From: Hirundichthys speculiger
Lineage: Eukaryota; Chordata; Actinopteri; Beloniformes; Exocoetidae
Direction: 5' to 3'
NCBI GenBank assembly: GCA_018398805.1
Contig: JAGFBZ010002152.1
Location: 62,001-126,000, forward strand
Length of the DNA stretch: 64,000 nucleotides
Of the stretch, positions 60,301-64,000 are shown one piece after another. Made by a program: the position numbers and the translations under genes. The notes under the pieces were generated by a model, which had not been told where the DNA came from, searched no databases, and worked only from the letters and a program-made list of their open reading frames with translations. Every line of letters begins with the position of its first letter. The stretch's first letter is position 1.

Positions 60301-62413
60301 GAAACTTCAAAAACGGCCAAGACTGCTAGATGTTCAACAACACTGAAGTTTGGAGAAATACATTTCAGACCCCCCCCCCCCCCCCCCGCTCTGTTTCTGA
60401 ACCTTCCCGTGAAGGATTTGTGCAGGTCACTTCCTGCTGCTGTGCTGAACCCTGGCAGAACTACAAAGACGGGCCGCTGGGCCCACACATCAGTACCCCC
60501 CCCCCCCCCCCCGCTAATTTAAACTGTTCTTGGAAAACAATTAGGAGAACCGACTCACGGAAAAGGTCACTACGTTTAGCCTCATTATCCTGATAGATCT
60601 GGTCACTCGTCAATGCTGTCAAAATTAAAGTTCATTAAAATAAAAGAGTTGCCATCAATGACTTATGACTGTTTTATCAGAACCAAGAAAGTAACTCGAT
60701 GCATTTATTCATTGTGCGGAAGTTATTAACCCACCTTAACCAGATGCATCATCACAGGTATTTATTTAAATTAAACTATTGTTTAATACAATCAAGTTTT
60801 ATCAAACTGTAGATGCTTTTATTTAATTTTCCCTCCTCCGCTGGACCTGAGCCCATCAATAACACAACTGGCAAAGAAGAGACACTGTCAAGAGCAGCGT
60901 GCACGTGAGAGTCAACAGGGGGCCATCAATCCCATAATACACCAGCACCATGTTGCTAGGTAACAGAGAAAGCATGTCTTGAGCTCTGTGATGAAACTGA
61001 TGCAGTTTGGTTTATTCACACGTTGAAATTAGCACAAAGGCTCATCTAGTGCACCTGTCTGTGCTACAGACGACTCGTTTAAGAGATACTTTTATGTTTA
61101 GAGTTAATGTAAAGGTCCATAGAAATGTAAACATTTACGCAGAATTTGTTTCCCCCACTAAGCTGGATGAACACAGACTGTCACATTAAAGGGGATCAAT
61201 AAAGTGCATCTTATAGAAAAGCAAAACAAAACTGATCATTGCTTAGTCTTATTTTAAAAAACTACTGTAAAAGATCCCATTAATGCACATTAAACATAGA
61301 AACTACACCCAAACACCAACAAACGAGGCCCTGCGCTAAACATCTGTGGCTTTTCAGAGAACAGAAACAAGACCCGTCAGTGGAAAACATTAAATCAGGC
61401 CGACGGCTGTTTCACCTTCAGGAAGAGAGCGCCCTCTACTGCTCCGGTGGTGGCAAAGCTCCAGCAGGAGCCACAGATGGCCTGATCCTTCACTGGAGTC
61501 ACAGCACCTGGACAGAGATAACATACAGTTAATGTCCCGTCAGACAGATGCATCCTGGGTGAACAGGAAGGGAAAAATAAATAACACACCGTACAGCCTC
61601 CAGTCAAGTGACTCGGGTACTTTCACCCCTTCATAAAGTTTGGAGGAAAAGGGGAGCCCTCTGTTTGGAGTCTTCCTTTGTTTTCTTCCCCTCATAACTG
61701 CCAGTTCTGCCATGGTTCGGTCCGACAGGGCGTTCAGAGCCAGAGAGAACGGGAGTCCAGCTCTGTTCTTGGAGTGGACGTACCTAAAACCAACACCACA
61801 GACACCTCAAAGGTTAGAGAAAGAAATAACCAGTAAAGCATGAAGGTATGGAAGGTTTTCCTGACCGGAGATTGTGAACGAAAGCATGCTCCCTCTTCTC
61901 GTGCTCCTCTTCATCGCTGTACTGGCGCTGGAACTTCTCCTTGAAATGACTGAACATCTTCTGCGACTGGCCTGAAGCTGATGTGTGGATGAGATCCTTC
62001 ATTGGGTTAACCAGAAGGTGGTGCTCCACCCCCGGACCTGGGAAGCCTCCACAGCTCATCCCTGTAACGGGAGGGGCAAACCAAAAACATCATGTTCATT
62101 TTACTTCTAAAACTACTGAAGTTAATGTTAATCTGAAGCTGGTGCACAAACCTTCGGGCAGCGAGAAGACTTTGGGGTCAAAATTGGTGCTGAAATCCTT
62201 GTAGTCCACCAGGTACTTGTCATAATGTGACCCCAGCAGCGTGTTGTACCCCATCATTTCATAATGGAGGGGCGTGGCCGTACATTTTTGGCCCTCGGGA
62301 CCCTCCTCTGACTTCGTCACCCACAGCGTATACGTGTTCTTCTTGTGACCCACCGTGGTCACGTTCTGCCAAACCTCACAGAGGGAACCTCCATAGTACT
62401 CCATCCTCAGGAA
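57178..62413 (-). CDS. Papain-family cysteine protease, counting factor associated protein D-like (5' end off window, one frameshift)
   Basis: Seven minus-strand exons give the C-terminal ~390 residues of a C1A peptidase with an extra N-terminal domain, as in counting factor associated protein D-like proteins: [20 protein letters not shown] and [19 protein letters not shown] (N-terminal domain); [20 protein letters not shown] (inhibitor I29 propeptide); [16 protein letters not shown] (catalytic Cys); [36 protein letters not shown] (catalytic His); [17 protein letters not shown] (catalytic Asn). All three catalytic residues are present. Such enzymes act in lysosomes or are secreted; the signal peptide and first exons must lie beyond 62,413. 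One exon (57,465-57,653) lacks a base after NGFCHLN. The exact orthologue is not certain. Confidence 0.87.
57465..57653 (-). CDS. Cysteine protease exon with 1-bp deletion
   Basis: The previous exon ends YMGM in phase 0, so this one opens NGFCHLN. The rest, [20 protein letters not shown] and [20 protein letters not shown] to YYEPACG, is one frame away. Length is 189 where the phases require 190, so one base is missing near 57,629-57,633. Acceptor TCTGGACAG, donor GTGCG|GTGAGT. Confidence 0.85.
57804..58088. mobile_element. hAT-type MITE, TSD gtaacaat
   Basis: Ends TAGAGATGCGCGGATGA and CAACCGCGCATCTCTA; exact duplication gtaacaat at 57,796-57,803 and 58,089-58,096; 285 bases. Interior rich in CCGCCCGCTATCC-type motifs. 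In a protease intron. Confidence 0.92.
58332..58493 (-). CDS. Cysteine protease exon ([13 protein letters not shown])
   Basis: Encodes [40 protein letters not shown] and [10 protein letters not shown]; 54 codons. Acceptor GTCTTCCAG, donor GGAATG|GTGAGA. Confidence 0.93.
59362..60000. mobile_element. hAT-type element, TSD tacaggaa
   Basis: Ends CTAGTGCTGGGCAATATGAC and ATATCGCCCAGCACTAG; exact duplication tacaggaa at 59,354-59,361 and 60,001-60,008; 639 bases, with subterminal ATATCGTGATATA palindromes. Confidence 0.93.
60009..61415. other. Intron sequence with C runs
   Basis: Rest of the large protease intron. Contains C runs near 60,150, 60,371 and 60,498; no element ends or exons recognised. 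Confidence 0.4.
61416..61507 (-). CDS. Cysteine protease exon (GSCWSF active-site Cys)
   Basis: Encodes [20 protein letters not shown] then [10 protein letters not shown]; 92 bases. Acceptor CTCTGTCCAG, donor CTGAAG|GTGAAA. Confidence 0.94.
61590..61783 (-). CDS. Cysteine protease exon (propeptide end to mature start)
   Basis: Encodes [37 protein letters not shown] and [11 protein letters not shown]; the ESLDWR segment marks the mature N-terminus. Acceptor GGTTTTAG, donor TACG|GTGTGT; 194 bases. Confidence 0.92.
61866..62061 (-). CDS. Cysteine protease exon (I29 propeptide)
   Basis: Encodes [20 protein letters not shown] and [30 protein letters not shown], the ERFNIN-like propeptide helix. 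Acceptor CCGTTACAG, donor TCTCCG|GTCAGG; 196 bases. Confidence 0.92.
62152..62413 (-). CDS. Cysteine protease exon (N-terminal domain)
   Basis: Encodes [40 protein letters not shown] and [10 protein letters not shown]. Donor CCCGAAG|GTTTGT. The acceptor AACATAG is weak but gives the expected (S/L)R-(M/I)-(E/D)YYGG start. An in-frame stop just upstream shows the exon cannot extend much further. Confidence 0.85.
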
Positions 62414-62494
62414 CTATGTTTAACACGGGGACGTACCAGGACACAGATGGAAGAGTGAGTGCCTGCTGAATTAAATATGTACGGAGATCATATA

Positions 62495-62841
62495 TACAGT
62501 CATTTTTTCTTCACTTTCTTGTTCATTTTAATACCTGGTACCACTACACGTCATCATGTGACTAAAACAGACAGAAAAGAAAACACTGAATGCATAAAAG
62601 CAGTGTTTTTGGCAGTACAACGCCATAGCTATTGATGTAAAAACTTAAGTGATTTAGGTTAAAATCAAAAAAACCATGGAAAATGGTAAGATATCAGCTC
62701 TTAAATAAAACTCTTATGAGCAATCTTTGTGGTTATCGTTATGTTTGTCCAAACAAATGTACCTTTAGTTGTACCAGGCATTAAAATGAACAAGAAACTG
62801 AAGAAAACAAGGGTGGTCTAATCATTTTTTCCAAGACTGTA
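62495..62841. mobile_element. Tc1-like MITE, copy 3 (left terminus shortened)
   Basis: Nearly identical to 55,709-56,078, but about 24 bases following TACAGTCAT are deleted. About 80 bases upstream of the protease exon at 62,413. Confidence 0.87.
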
Positions 62842-62883
62842 TGTCCAAAATAGCACAGGTGAGAATGTGGCAACTGCATGAAC

Positions 62884-63350
62884 CAGGGGTCTCCAACTCC
62901 AGACCTCAGGGGCCGCCGTCCTGCATGTTTCCCTGCTTCAGCACACCTTATTCACACGAGTGAGTCGTTAACTGACCTAGATGACAAGCTGGTGGCGACC
63001 CGTTCATCTGAATCAGGTGTTCTGACGAAGACGTGCAGGACGGTGGCCTTCAAAAATAACCTCACTAGGTTACTTTTTTCTTTTACTATTAGACAGGGTA
63101 TTTTGAAATCCCTAATTTGTAATTTTGTAATTTTTTGTACATTGGGCTTGCACATGTGGGCCAGAGTTATTTTGTCTAAATTGTTATTCTTATATATTTA
63201 ATTCTTGGTAAGGTGTAGTATTTAAAGTGTTAACTTATTTTACATGTAGAGTACTGTTGTTTTTATAGGATGGAGCACTGCAACAAAAGAATTTCCCGCA
63301 AGGGATTAATCAAGTATTTTCAATTCAAGGGCTGTAATTGGAGACCCCGG
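62884..63350. mobile_element. hAT-like element (CAGGGGTCTCCAA ends)
   Basis: Left end CAGGGGTCTCCAACTCC and right end AATTGGAGACCCCGG are inverted repeats; flanking 8-mers gcatgaac and acacgaac match at 6 of 8. 467 bases, non-coding. Confidence 0.7.
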
Positions 63351-63401
63351 ACACGAACTGTTGAATCTCTGCAGTCTCCAAACTGAGCACAGTTTAAACC
63401 A

Positions 63402-63831
63402 CGCGTGTCAAACACGAGGCCCACGGGCCAAATGTGGCCCGCTACATCATTCTATGTGGCCCTTGAGAGCTTTTGCATTATTAGCTTAAACTTTAAACCA
63501 ATATTTTAAGACTTAAAAATAATCTTTTACCACTTTAAAGCGCGTATTGACAATAAACTACATCTCCCACAATGCATTTCATCTTTACCCACAACGATAA
63601 CAGTATATCACAATGAGCAAGACGATTTTCAGAACTGATGGACTTCAGAAAAACCTCTACAAACTAACCCCAACATGTCCAAGAGCAGTTACTTAACAAT
63701 ATAATAAGGTATAGTTTAATTTATTTTGATTTCCATTGCCTTTTGTTACATTCATGCTGTCAATCTGGCCGTTCGAGGGCAACCATGATGCTCATGTGGC
63801 CCTCAGTGGAAATGAGACTGACTCCCCTGGT
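63402..63831. mobile_element. hAT-like repeat (GGGCCAAATGTGGCCC type)
   Basis: Begins CACGCGTGTCAAACACGAGG and ends TGAGACTGACTCCCCTGG, a widespread vertebrate/fish non-autonomous repeat with imperfect terminal inverted repeats. It carries an ACTACATCTCCCACAATGCA motif at 63,557-63,576. Boundaries approximate. Confidence 0.6.
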
Positions 63832-64000
63832 TCTGGGCTCACATTTTCAGAAATACTCTAGTTTGCACCAGAGTATGTTATAATAAGATTCCACAAACCC
63901 AAGATGCAGCAATGTTCCATTTACAGTCTTTTTAGTTACATTGCAGGAATTTGTTCACCAGCTCTTTGGTGATGCAGTGAAAAATAGTCAAGGTCATTAC

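Overview
This is eukaryotic nuclear DNA, almost certainly from a percomorph-type teleost fish. The evidence is multi-exon genes with vertebrate GT-AG introns, recognisable vertebrate proteins, and a dense load of fish-type repeats: non-autonomous hAT elements with 8-bp target duplications, a tRNA-derived SINE, L1 and L2-like fragments, long (CA)n tracts and C/G homopolymers. I see no bacterial, phage or CRISPR-type system and no clearly new functional system. The interest lies in gene structure and repeat architecture.

Layout. (1) About 1,066-23,561, minus strand: trak1 (trafficking kinesin-binding protein 1, Milton/HAP1 family). I place 18 exons, from the exon before the HAP1_N domain to a stop codon. 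A CpG-rich stretch near 27,340-27,780 with a strong minus-strand donor is a candidate promoter and leader exon. (2) 30,789-54,713, plus strand: a complete ten-exon SLC22 organic ion transporter, best matching SLC22A13 (OAT10), head-to-head with trak1. (3) 57,178-62,413, minus strand: the last seven exons of a papain-family cysteine protease like counting factor associated protein D. It converges tail-to-tail with the transporter, and its 5' exons lie beyond the right edge. TRAK1 and SLC22A13 are also near each other in mammals (human 3p22), which supports the identifications.

The genes do not form a pathway. TRAK1 couples mitochondria to kinesin and dynein, SLC22A13 is a plasma-membrane organic anion/urate/nicotinate carrier, and the third gene is a lysosomal or secreted protease.

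Six apparent single-base indels interrupt otherwise well-conserved exons: four in trak1, one in the transporter and one in the protease. Because they occur in all three unrelated genes without substitution-type damage, residual long-read assembly error is more likely than three pseudogenes.

Introns and intergenic DNA are mostly mobile elements. Clear hAT-type insertions with perfect 8-bp duplications are at 20,911-21,902, 25,631-26,740, 52,203-53,570 (with a same-family copy inserted inside it in inverse orientation), 57,804-58,088 and 59,362-60,000. Other families include a tail-palindromic MITE (three copies), a Tc1-like MITE (three copies), a 640-bp MITE (three copies), a Myb/SANT-encoding palindromic family, a TTAA-flanked MITE, an L1 fragment and several minisatellites. 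One 49-bp minisatellite carries a YY1-like motif and fills almost a whole trak1 intron.
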